Below are positions 1 to 8,156 of a stretch of 38,505 nucleotides of DNA, one piece after another. The notes beneath the pieces were generated by a model that saw nothing but the letters and a program-made list of their open reading frames with translations, was not told the DNA's origin and searched no databases. Source of the DNA: an uncultured Bacteroidales bacterium (GTDB lineage Bacteria; Bacteroidota; Bacteroidia; Bacteroidales; Bacteroidaceae); contig CACZUX010000016.1 of the NCBI GenBank assembly GCA_902784475.1, forward strand, positions 1-38,505, in the 5' to 3' direction. Numbering within the stretch: the first letter of the stretch is position 1; each line of letters starts with the position of its first letter. The translations under genes were made by a program, and so were the position numbers.

Positions 1-887
1 TTGACGGCGTTGTCGTTCAGCGACAACAGAGCCGACTGCATCGTCTTGCCGGCGATGGCGCCCTTTTGCTCGTCGTCCAGCGTGCCGTTGTAGAGGTTCT
101 CGCCGTCGCTGTAGGTGAAACCGTCTGCTATGCTGACTGCGCCGGAGTATTTATCGGACGTCAGCACGCCTCCGGCGAGGGTGGTCGTGCCCGATGCTGC
201 GACGCCATAACCTTCTTCACTGCTGCTCGCAGCCGTCACGCTGCCGCCGTTGATGATGATGTTCCCGTTATTGGTTCTGATGCCACTGCCCTCTTTGGTG
301 CCGCCCGTCGCGGTGACGGTGCCGCCGTTGACGGTGATGTCCCCGTTTGAGGTGTAGATGCCGTCGGCGTCTTCACCGCTGCTCGTGGCCGTCACGCTGC
401 CGCCGTTGATGGTGATTTTCCCTTCGGCCAGGATGCCTATGCTCTCCCAATGGTCGGTTGTGGCCGATATGATACCGCCGTTGATGGTGATGTCCCCGTA
501 AAGGGAGCAGATGCTGTAGCCGATGTTGCCTGCAGAGGCGATGAGCTGTCCCGTGCCTTCTTTCTGGCCGTAAATGGTGAGATTCTTCTCGGCATTGAAG
601 ACAAATCCGAACATGGCGTCGTCGACGGTGAGCTTTGCTCCGTCCGCCAGGATGAGGTGGGCATGATCATCCATGAAGTTCAAATACGCGATTTTGACCT
701 CACCGTTCGCGACATACCAGTGCTCTTCTCCCTTGGTGCCATAGATGCCGCCTCCCGAAAGGTCGACGACTGTGGCCGTCACACTCTTTTCCGTGCCGTC
801 GGCGTCGATATAGGTGACTTCAATATCCTCTGCCCATGCGGTCATCGCGCCCAGGACGGCGACGAGTGTCAGGAAAAACTTTTTCAT
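1..887 (-). CDS. Secreted repeat protein with INGG beta-strand repeats (3' end outside window)
   Basis: The minus frame is open from an ATG at 885-887 to the window edge, about 295 codons with no stop, so the C-terminus is missing. The product begins MKKFFLTLVAVLGAMTAWA followed by ED, a clear Sec signal peptide with likely cleavage after Ala19. From about residue 135 four repeats of the form ITINGGxVTA follow (ITINGGIISA, ITINGGSVTA, ITVNGGTVTA, IIINGGSVTA) and a degenerate fifth (TTLAGGVLTS). In each one the sequence returns to 'GDI/GKI then I-NGG'. This resembles right-handed parallel beta-helix or carbohydrate-binding proteins exported by Bacteroidales; that family link is inference. A TATCTTTG -7 box lies at 945-952 on this strand, about 58 bases upstream of the start, which supports this start. 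The missing C-terminus may carry a sorting domain. Ligand unknown. Confidence 0.75.
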   Translation of the reverse strand, partial: MKKFFLTLVAVLGAMTAWAEDIEVTYIDADGTEKSVTATVVDLSGGGIYGTKGEEHWYVANGEVKIAYLNFMDDHAHLILADGAKLTVDDAMFGFVFNAEKNLTIYGQKEGTGQLIASAGNIGYSICSLYGDITINGGIISATTDHWESIGILAEGKITINGGSVTATSSGEDADGIYTSNGDITVNGGTVTATGGTKEGSGIRTNNGNIIINGGSVTAASSSEEGYGVAASGTTTLAGGVLTSDKYSGAVSIADGFTYSDGENLYNGTLDDEQKGAIAGKTMQSALLSLNDNAV

Positions 888-944
888 AGGGGCTATTTTG
901 TTGTTTTTTGAAGAATAAGGTTTGTTCGTTATCTCTATTGGGTG

Positions 945-952
945 CAAAGATA
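945..952 (-). promoter_or_regulatory. Bacteroidota -7 box for the secreted repeat protein
   Basis: On the minus strand this reads TATCTTTG, matching the TAnnTTTG consensus, followed by GCACCC. Transcription would start about 6-7 bases further on, giving a leader of about 50 nt. No -33 TTTG is seen; the upstream side is the A-rich heptad array at 964-1005. Confidence 0.7.
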
Positions 953-963
953 CGAAATTTAAT

Positions 964-1005
964 TGAAAATCGAAAATTGATTATTGAAAATTGAAAAATA
1001 AAAAA
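964..1005. repeat. Heptad tandem array (about 6 copies of TGAAAAT)
   Basis: Six consecutive 7-base units: TGAAAAT, CGAAAAT, TGATTAT, TGAAAAT, TGAAAAA, TAAAAAA. The array is just upstream of the minus-strand promoter at 945-952. It shares only its period with the arrays at 4831-4857 and 9522-9577. Confidence 0.7.
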
Positions 1006-1045
1006 AAAGAAAACTGCAAAAAAATGGTTGTCCGCTGAGGCTCCT

Positions 1046-1078
1046 CAGACTGTTCTCAGACTGTTCTCAGAGTGTTCG
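1046..1078. repeat. 11-bp tandem repeat, three units
   Basis: Units are CAGACTGTTCT (1046-1056), CAGACTGTTCT (1057-1067) and CAGAGTGTTCG (1068-1078): two identical copies and one diverged copy. Not in a recognised gene. Confidence 0.8.
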
Positions 1079-1379
1079 AAATTGAAGATTTTCCCCGTGT
1101 TTTAGAGCGGTTTTGGCGAGTTTTGAAGCGAAAGTGGGGGAGAATAGAGGCTTTTTGGGGCCAAAACAGAGGGCAAAATGGTGGAGATTTTGGGACGATT
1201 TTGCCCGGAAAATCTCTGTTTGGGGACAAAAAGGTATGGTTGGCAGTAACTTTATGACTACACGCGATTAGGTATTTGTTGCTGATAACCAGTGTATTTG
1301 GTTGCCGATGTGTCATAAGTGTCATGTGTCATGAGTGTCAAGAAGGATTTCCAATATAGGAGGCGGGGGAAATCCGGCT

Positions 1380-1418
1380 CATAGTAAATATAAATATATA
1401 TATTTATATTATACTATG
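1380..1418. repeat. Inner AT-rich palindrome
   Basis: Positions 1387-1410 are a perfect 24-base palindrome made only of A and T. Flanking CATAGTA (1380-1386) and ATACTATG (1411-1418) extend it as inverted sequence with one extra base. It abuts the TATTTTTG box at 1422-1429 and is centred within about 4 bases of the outer inverted repeat. Confidence 0.8.
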
Positions 1419-1421
1419 TCC

Positions 1422-1429
1422 TATTTTTG
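1422..1429 (+). promoter_or_regulatory. Promoter-like -7 box with no gene behind it
   Basis: TATTTTTG fits TAnnTTTG and is followed by CAC. No -33 TTTG lies at the usual distance; the AT palindrome occupies that place. A transcript would cross the right arm of the outer inverted repeat and then run antisense to xpt-guaD. Confidence 0.4.
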
Positions 1430-1538
1430 CACACCGAAAAAAAACTAATGACACTCTTGACACATGACACTCTTGACACACAAAAAATTTTTTGAAAAAA
1501 GGTTGCTCAAAAATTTTAAACCGCAACGCCAATGTCGT

Positions 1539-1546
1539 ACCTTTGC
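1539..1546 (+). promoter_or_regulatory. Second promoter-like -7 box with no gene behind it
   Basis: TACCTTTG followed by CACC fits the consensus well. No credible start codon and gene follow before the convergent xpt-guaD stop at 1612, so it may be a remnant of the upstream region of a deleted gene. Confidence 0.4.
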
Positions 1547-1611
1547 ACCGTCGTTTAAATCGACAGCGATCTTTGACTTTTTGCTACAACAATTCCTCTG
1601 CCGGAGAGGGA

Positions 1612-2691
1612 TCAATACTCCGTCTTGTCCGTCTTTTCCTTCCACAGCCGGAACGAACTCTGTGCCTCCTCCCGCAGCAGCTGTATGATGGGCAGAGTGC
1701 GGGCGTAAAGGGGACGCTGCACCTCGCGGTAGATGCGGTCGTCGGCGAAATTGATGGCGCTGGCATCCTTGCGCGTGTTGCCGTAGTAGATGCGGTCGAT
1801 ACGGGCCCAGCAGATGGCGCCGAGAGACATCGGACAGGGTTCGCAGGAGGAATAGATGGTGCATCCCGAGAGGTCGTGCGTGCCCAAAACCCGGCACGCC
1901 TCGCGTATGGCGTTCACCTCGGCATGGGCTGTGGGGTCGTTGTCCGTCGTTACGGAATTGGCGCATCCGGCGATGATCTTCCCGTCGTTCACGATGACGG
2001 CTCCGAAGGGACCGCCGCCGCGCAGCACACTCTCGTCGGCAATCCTGATGGCCTCGCGCATGAACGTCTTGTCCCGCTCCGTCACCATGACGGCATCGTC
2101 GGTGTTGATCTGATCCTCACGGAACACAAGCTCCTGCGTCTCGTAGTCCATCCTCTCCACCACGGCGAGCGCCTCCACACGGAAGCCCCTTTCGGTCAGC
2201 ATGCGCGCCCCTTTCTGGTTGCCCTTCTCCACAACGACACCGATGCCAGCCACGCTGGCGCCCGCCTGCTGCACGATGTCGATGAGGGCGCTCATCGCCT
2301 CACCCTCTGCCAGGAAGTCGTCCAGGAGGAGAAGGCGGTCGTCGGCCGAGATAAAGGGGCGGGAGACGTAGATGCTCTCCTCTTTCTTATGCGTGAAGGA
2401 GTAGGCGCGGGAGACGTATTTTGGGTCTTTGCCGGTGACGGAAAGGCTTTTCCTGGCATACACCATAGGCACGTTCATCAGGTTGCTGACCATAGTGGCA
2501 AAGGGTATGCCGCTGGCCTCTATGGTGAGCACCTTGGTCACGGGCGTGCCCTCGAAGCGGTTGACGATGTCCCACGCTATCTGCCGCATGGTGGCGATGT
2601 CCACCTGATGGTTGAGGAAGTTGTCTATCTTGAGGATGTTGCCCGGATTGACGGTTCCTTCCCGCAGTATTTTCTCCTGTAAATAATTCAT
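1612..2691 (-). CDS. xpt-guaD: Fused xanthine phosphoribosyltransferase - guanine deaminase
   Basis: A 359-residue protein with two complete enzymes. Residues 1-193 match Xpt (xanthine + PRPP to XMP): NFLNHQVD near 24-31, TIEASGI near 57-62 and the PRPP loop LLLDDFLAEGEA near 121-132. Residues about 203-359 match zinc guanine deaminase of the CDA fold: GGPFGAVIV near 226-234, zinc ligands H256 in HAE, C283 and C286 in SCEPCPM, and a C-terminal TEY as in Bacillus GuaD. The linker is only about ten residues (INTDDAVM). In one chain guanine would be deaminated to xanthine and the xanthine salvaged to XMP. The start is MNYLQEK (ATG at 2689-2691), where Xpt homology begins; a longer in-frame extension to 2751 runs through the -7 box and is rejected. 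Cytosolic. Confidence 0.93.
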   Translation of the reverse strand: MNYLQEKILREGTVNPGNILKIDNFLNHQVDIATMRQIAWDIVNRFEGTPVTKVLTIEASGIPFATMVSNLMNVPMVYARKSLSVTGKDPKYVSRAYSFTHKKEESIYVSRPFISADDRLLLLDDFLAEGEAMSALIDIVQQAGASVAGIGVVVEKGNQKGARMLTERGFRVEALAVVERMDYETQELVFREDQINTDDAVMVTERDKTFMREAIRIADESVLRGGGPFGAVIVNDGKIIAGCANSVTTDNDPTAHAEVNAIREACRVLGTHDLSGCTIYSSCEPCPMSLGAICWARIDRIYYGNTRKDASAINFADDRIYREVQRPLYARTLPIIQLLREEAQSSFRLWKEKTDKTEY

Positions 2692-2748
2692 GTCGGACTC
2701 GTTGTTAAAATAATGGCGGCCGTGCCGCTTTTTCCGTTTTTGCGGACA

Positions 2749-2756
2749 CAAATATA
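2749..2756 (-). promoter_or_regulatory. -7 box for xpt-guaD
   Basis: The minus strand reads TATATTTG followed by TGTCCGC. The leader is about 52 nt and contains no purine-riboswitch-like fold that I could recognise. No -33 TTTG at the standard distance. Confidence 0.6.
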
Positions 2757-2882
2757 GATAAAATTTGCATTTTGGCGAATCGCGCCGTGCAATTTATTCG
2801 GCAATAGCGGCAATTTGTCCGTATCCGGCCGCCGTTATCCAGAAAAAACGGGCTCCGGAGGGCTAAAGTCGGAAATTTTTCG

Positions 2883-2890
2883 TATCTTTG
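2883..2890 (+). promoter_or_regulatory. -7 box immediately before the ABC-F start codon
   Basis: TATCTTTG ends 11 bases before the ATG at 2902, so the expected start of transcription (about 2896-2898) leaves a leader of only about 4-6 nt. There is no room for a ribosome binding site. Confidence 0.65.
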
Positions 2891-2901
2891 CGCGCTGAAG
2901 T

Positions 2902-4827
<1,926 letters not shown>

Positions 4828-4830
4828 CGG

Positions 4831-4857
4831 TTAAAGGTTAATGGTTAAAGGTTAAAG
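4831..4857. repeat. Heptad tandem array (TTAAAGG, nearly 4 copies)
   Basis: Units TTAAAGG, TTAATGG, TTAAAGG and TTAAAG(A) fill the spacer between the ABC-F stop (4825-4827) and the metA ATG (4861). Each unit carries TAA, and because 7 is not a multiple of 3 the stops fall in all three plus frames. Confidence 0.85.
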
Positions 4858-4860
4858 AAA

Positions 4861-5778
4861 ATGCCACTCAGACTACCCAATAAATTGCCGGCAATAGACT
4901 TCCTGAAGAAGGAGAACATCTTCGTCCTGGACGAGTTGCGCGCCTCCACTCAGGATATCCGTCCGCTGAGGATCTGCATCCTCAACCTGATGCCGCTCAA
5001 AATCACCACCGAGACGGACCTCATCCGTCTGCTCTCCAACTCGCCCCTGCAGCTGGAGCTTCATCTGATGAAGGTCAAGGCGCACACCTCGAAGAACACG
5101 CCGGTGGAGCACATGAAGGCCTTCTACCGCGACTTCGAGGCGATGAAGGAGGAGAAGTTCGACGGCATGATTATCACCGGAGCGCCTGTGGAGCATCTCG
5201 ACTTCAGGGAGGTGACCTACTGGGACGAGATGATGGAAATCATGGACTGGTGCCGCACGCACGTCACCTCGACGCTCTACATCTGCTGGGCCGCGCAGGC
5301 CGGGCTCTACCACTACTACGGCATCCCCAAATATCCCCTCCGGGAGAAGATGTTCGGCATCTTCCCCCAGACGCCCACCGACGCCTCGCTGCCGCTGTTC
5401 AGAGGCTTCGACGACAAGTTCAACATGCCCCACAGCCGCCACTCCGAGATACGGCGCGAGGACCTCAGACGCTGTCCCGGGCTGCGCATCATCGCCGAGA
5501 GCGAGATGAGCGGCGTGTCGATGGTGATGGGGCGCGAAGGGCGCGAGATTTTCATCACGGGCCACAGCGAATATTCGCCCATGACGCTCGACACCGAATA
5601 CCGGCGCGATCTGGGTAAAGGACTGCCCATCCACGTGCCCTACAACTACTACTACGACGACGACCCCGCCCACGGGGTGAAGGTCAGCTGGAGAGCCCAC
5701 GCTAACCTGCTCTTCACCAACTGGCTGAACTATTACGTATATCAGGAGACGCCCTTTGACATCAACCAGATACATTGA
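4861..5778 (+). CDS. metA: Homoserine O-acyltransferase MetA, predicted acetyl-CoA type
   Basis: A 305-residue MetA-family enzyme that acylates the hydroxyl of L-homoserine at the start of methionine biosynthesis. The nucleophile is Cys142 in ICWAAQAGLYH, and the His/Glu pair is visible in ITGHSEY. Full family length. Residue 111, in GAPVEHLDF, is Glu; in characterised MetA enzymes Glu111 goes with acetyl-CoA and Gly111 (as in E. coli) with succinyl-CoA. It is therefore probably a homoserine O-acetyltransferase despite the usual name 'O-succinyltransferase'. The last 23 bases overlap the next gene. No riboswitch is seen before it; the spacer is only the heptad array. Confidence 0.93.
   Translation: MPLRLPNKLPAIDFLKKENIFVLDELRASTQDIRPLRICILNLMPLKITTETDLIRLLSNSPLQLELHLMKVKAHTSKNTPVEHMKAFYRDFEAMKEEKFDGMIITGAPVEHLDFREVTYWDEMMEIMDWCRTHVTSTLYICWAAQAGLYHYYGIPKYPLREKMFGIFPQTPTDASLPLFRGFDDKFNMPHSRHSEIRREDLRRCPGLRIIAESEMSGVSMVMGREGREIFITGHSEYSPMTLDTEYRRDLGKGLPIHVPYNYYYDDDPAHGVKVSWRAHANLLFTNWLNYYVYQETPFDINQIH
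5744..5748 (+). promoter_or_regulatory. Shine-Dalgarno supporting the TTG start of the U32 gene
   Basis: AGGAG lies 7 bases before TTG 5756, inside the metA coding sequence. Such a clear SD is unusual in this window and decides the start. Confidence 0.55.
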
Positions 5779-7216
5779 GCTGCTGGCGCCTGCCCGCAAC
5801 GCCCAGACGGCGCGGGCGGCCATAGACCACGGAGCCGACGCCGTGTATATCGGTGCGGCCCGCTACGGAGCGCGTGCCGCCGCCGGCAATTCGGCGGACG
5901 ACATCGCAGAGGTGGTGCGCTACACCCGGCCCTTCGGGGTGAAGGTCTATGTGACGCTCAACACGCTGCTGACGGACTCCGAACTGGATGAGGCCGAACA
6001 GTTGGCGCGCGAGCTCTATGGACGGGGCGTCGATGCCTTCATCGTGCAGGACGAAAGGCTGGCAGAGCGCATCAAGGATCTGCCGCTGCACTCCTCCACG
6101 CAGATGGACAACCGCACCGCGGACGACGTGCGGCGCCGACAGGAGGACGGCTATCTCCAGACCGTTCTGGCCCGAGAGCTGACGCTGGAGGAGATCCGCA
6201 GCATCCACGAGGCGGTGCCCGATATGCCGCTCGAGGTCTTCGTCCACGGCGCCGTATGTGTCTCCTACAGCGGGCGCTGCTTTGCCTCCGAAGTGTGTTA
6301 CGGTCGCTCGGCCAACAGGGGAGAGTGCGCGCAGTTCTGCCGCATGCCCTACACGCTGGAGGACGCCGAAGGCAACGCTCTCGTCACCGGTCATCTGCTC
6401 TCGATGAGGGACATGAAGCGCAGCGACGAACTGGAGCGTCTGCTCGACGCCGGCGTCAGCTCGCTCAAGATAGAGGGCAGGCTGAAGGACGAGGCTTACG
6501 TGAAGAACGTGACGGCCTGGTACCGGCAGCGGCTCGACGCCATATTCCGCCGCCGCAGCGAATACCGCAGGAGCTCCCAGGGGCGGGTGGAGCTGAGCTT
6601 CACGCCTGATGTGGAGCGCACTTTTCAGCGCGGCTACACCAATTATTTCCTCAACGGCAGACAAAAGGGTATGGCCTGCCTGCTCACGCCCAAGAGTATG
6701 GGCCAGAGGGTGGGCACGGTGAAGAGCGTGCGCGGCGGCTGCATCGTGGTGGCTTCGCTCTGCTCTTTCAGCAACGGCGACGGGCTCTGCTACGACGCCG
6801 GCGGCAGGTTGGCCGGATTCCGCGTGAACCGCGCCGAGGGCAACCATCTTTATCCCCATGTGATGCCCGAAGGCCTCAGGGAAGGCACCGTGCTCTACCG
6901 CAATCAGGATATGGCGATGGAGCGCGCGCTCGAAGGCCGCACCGCCGTGAGAAAGCTGCCCCTGAAGTGGACCCTCGACCGGGAGGGCGACGGCTTCACC
7001 CTCACGGCCGAGCTGGAAGACGGACGCTGCGCCCGGGAGCATTTCCCCTGGGAGAAGCAGCCGGCCAGGAGCGACCAGAGCGGCAGCATCGCCGAGACCC
7101 TCTCGCGATTGGGCGACACGCCATACGAGAGTGCCGAAGTCCGCTGCAGCGGCGAGTGGTTCATCCCCAGAAGCATACTGACAGAATGGAGAAGAAGGAC
7201 GATAGAGAAGTTTTGA
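5756..7216 (+). CDS. Peptidase U32 family protein (RlhA/TrhP-like)
   Basis: A 486-residue protein opening with YIELLAPARNAQTARAAIDHGADAVYIGA, the U32 TIM-barrel N-terminus. The family signature follows around residues 165-200: HGAVCVSYSGRC, then SEVCYGRSANRGECAQFCR, with its Cys set and the NRG motif. Bacterial members studied so far act in rRNA/tRNA hydroxylation, and others are annotated as collagenase-like peptidases; which applies here cannot be read. The start is TTG at 5756-5758 with AGGAG at 5744-5748, inside metA: an in-frame TGA at 5726-5728 rules out anything much longer, and no ATG or GTG fits. The frame ends in TGATG shared with the next small frame, which looks like this protein's missing Cys-rich C-terminus. 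Confidence 0.87.
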   Translation: MTSTRYIELLAPARNAQTARAAIDHGADAVYIGAARYGARAAAGNSADDIAEVVRYTRPFGVKVYVTLNTLLTDSELDEAEQLARELYGRGVDAFIVQDERLAERIKDLPLHSSTQMDNRTADDVRRRQEDGYLQTVLARELTLEEIRSIHEAVPDMPLEVFVHGAVCVSYSGRCFASEVCYGRSANRGECAQFCRMPYTLEDAEGNALVTGHLLSMRDMKRSDELERLLDAGVSSLKIEGRLKDEAYVKNVTAWYRQRLDAIFRRRSEYRRSSQGRVELSFTPDVERTFQRGYTNYFLNGRQKGMACLLTPKSMGQRVGTVKSVRGGCIVVASLCSFSNGDGLCYDAGGRLAGFRVNRAEGNHLYPHVMPEGLREGTVLYRNQDMAMERALEGRTAVRKLPLKWTLDREGDGFTLTAELEDGRCAREHFPWEKQPARSDQSGSIAETLSRLGDTPYESAEVRCSGEWFIPRSILTEWRRRTIEKF

Positions 7217-7425
7217 TGACCTGCCGCTACTGCATCCGCTACGAGACCGGCATGTGTCTGCGCGAGAATCCCGAGGCCCCCAAAGGGCCGCTCTATCTGC
7301 GCGGCGCCGACGGACGGCGCTATCTCCTCGACTTCGACTGCCGCAAGTGTGAGATGCAAGTGATCAACACCGAAGAAAACAAGATATGCCCCGTCACTAC
7401 ACCGCCAACTTCAATTTCCGACTGA
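7216..7425 (+). CDS. Small Cys-rich protein, probably the detached C-terminal domain of the U32 protein
   Basis: A 69-residue frame beginning MTCRYCIRYETGMC and containing RRYLLDFDCRKCEM, with a CxxC-x7-C and a CxxC that look metal-binding. As I recall, Bacteroidales U32 proteins end with a similar segment (CRYC-x-RY...PLYL...FDC-x-C-x-M) in the same polypeptide. Here it sits one frame away. Its ATG (7216-7218) overlaps the U32 TGA as TGATG, an arrangement suited to reinitiation, though a start at ATG 7186 is also possible. Either the domain is made as a separate coupled chain, or a frameshift (real or a sequencing error) split the gene. The last 40 bases overlap the next gene. Confidence 0.6.
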   Translation: MTCRYCIRYETGMCLRENPEAPKGPLYLRGADGRRYLLDFDCRKCEMQVINTEENKICPVTTPPTSISD

Positions 7426-8156
7426 CCGGCGACCTGCCTCTGCAGCGCGAGCAGCCCCTCCACACCCAGCAGGTGCAGGGCGACAGCGTGTGGCTGCAGA
7501 GCGGCGACGAAGTGGTGGTGGCCCAGATTGCCGTCATCCCCGAAGACTCGGTGGACACCGTCTGGGTGAAGCTGGCGCGCGATCAGATGACGCAGGGGTG
7601 GGTGAGAGAGGGCCGCATGATGGAGAGCGTCGTGCCGAGCGACCCCATCTCGGAGTTCATCAATCTCTTCTCCAGTCGCCACACCAACTACTTCATGAGT
7701 TTCTCGCTGCTTATGCTGCTCGTGTGGCTCTGGATGAAGTCCAAGCGCTACAGGATGCCCGTCGTGCACTACGACGACATTGGCAGCGGCTATCCCGCCG
7801 CCTTCTGTCTGACGCTGTCGGCCTCGGCGCTGCTCTATGCCTGGATACAGAAATACCACGCGGAAGCCTGGCAGGAATACTATTTCCACCCCTCGCTCAA
7901 CCCCTTCGGGCAGCCTTGGATTGTGGCTATCTTCCTCTGCTCGGTGTGGGCCCTCACGGTGATGGCGCTCGCCACCGCCGACGAGATGCTGCGCCTCCTG
8001 AAAGGGCGCGGGCTGCTCTTCTACGGCGCCACGCTCGTCGCTGTGGCGATGGTCGATTACATGTTCTTCACGGTGGCGCCTTTCCCTTGGGTCAGTGTGC
8101 CCTGTTTTATCATATATCTCATTTACGCCCTGTATCAAATGTATGGCAAAAACTAA
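7386..8156 (+). CDS. Membrane protein with N-terminal SH3-like region
   Basis: 256 residues. The first ~95 are soluble, and a segment of DEVVVAQIAVIPEDSVDTVWVKL followed by GWVRE has the look of a bacterial SH3-like strand set. Hydrophobic segments lie at about 103-117, 138-154, 178-197, 210-230 and 236-252. I recall Bacteroidales homologues upstream of radA with an N-terminal lipoprotein signal and a C-terminal zinc ribbon; both are absent here. An in-frame TGA at 7350-7352 limits the start to ATG 7386. It overlaps the preceding frame by 40 bases and radA by 14, so it is probably cotranscribed. Function unknown. Confidence 0.7.
   Translation: MPRHYTANFNFRLTGDLPLQREQPLHTQQVQGDSVWLQSGDEVVVAQIAVIPEDSVDTVWVKLARDQMTQGWVREGRMMESVVPSDPISEFINLFSSRHTNYFMSFSLLMLLVWLWMKSKRYRMPVVHYDDIGSGYPAAFCLTLSASALLYAWIQKYHAEAWQEYYFHPSLNPFGQPWIVAIFLCSVWALTVMALATADEMLRLLKGRGLLFYGATLVAVAMVDYMFFTVAPFPWVSVPCFIIYLIYALYQMYGKN

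Larger units (their letters stand above)
1309..1480. repeat. Outer 32-bp inverted repeat built from GTGTCA units
   Basis: The left arm (1309-1340) and the reverse complement of the right arm (1449-1480) match at 29 of 32 positions. Each arm is two direct copies of a 16-mer close to TGTGTCAAGAGTGTCA, so GTGTCA recurs every 8 bases, four times per arm. The 108 bases between the arms contain an AT-only palindrome at almost the same centre and a TATTTTTG box. The layout resembles iterons around an AT-rich core, but there is no replication gene beside it. Confidence 0.75.
888..1611. other. Gene-free spacer rich in repeats
   Basis: This 724-base stretch between the two minus-strand genes has no convincing gene. 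Short open frames occur at 1056-1325 (minus) and 1072-1257 (plus), but neither has a promoter or a recognisable protein pattern. It holds a heptad array, an 11-mer array, two nested inverted repeats and two plus-strand promoter-like boxes, TATTTTTG (1422-1429) and TACCTTTG (1539-1546). Those boxes point into the 3' end of the convergent xpt-guaD gene, with no plus-strand gene to serve. It looks like the scar of a lost element; that is inference. Confidence 0.6.

Noticed and set aside
1056-1325. Open frames on both strands (minus 89 residues; plus 61 residues at 1072-1257)
   Set aside because: They overlap each other, have no promoter or conserved protein pattern, and their 5' parts are formed by short repeats.
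1492-2682. 396-residue plus-strand frame
   Set aside because: It is the antisense of xpt-guaD, kept open by the codon bias of the real gene; the minus frame shows two clear enzyme domains.
2692-2751. N-terminal extension of the xpt-guaD frame
   Set aside because: The added residues are Lys/Arg-rich, absent from Xpt proteins, and the extension overlaps the -7 box at 2749-2756.
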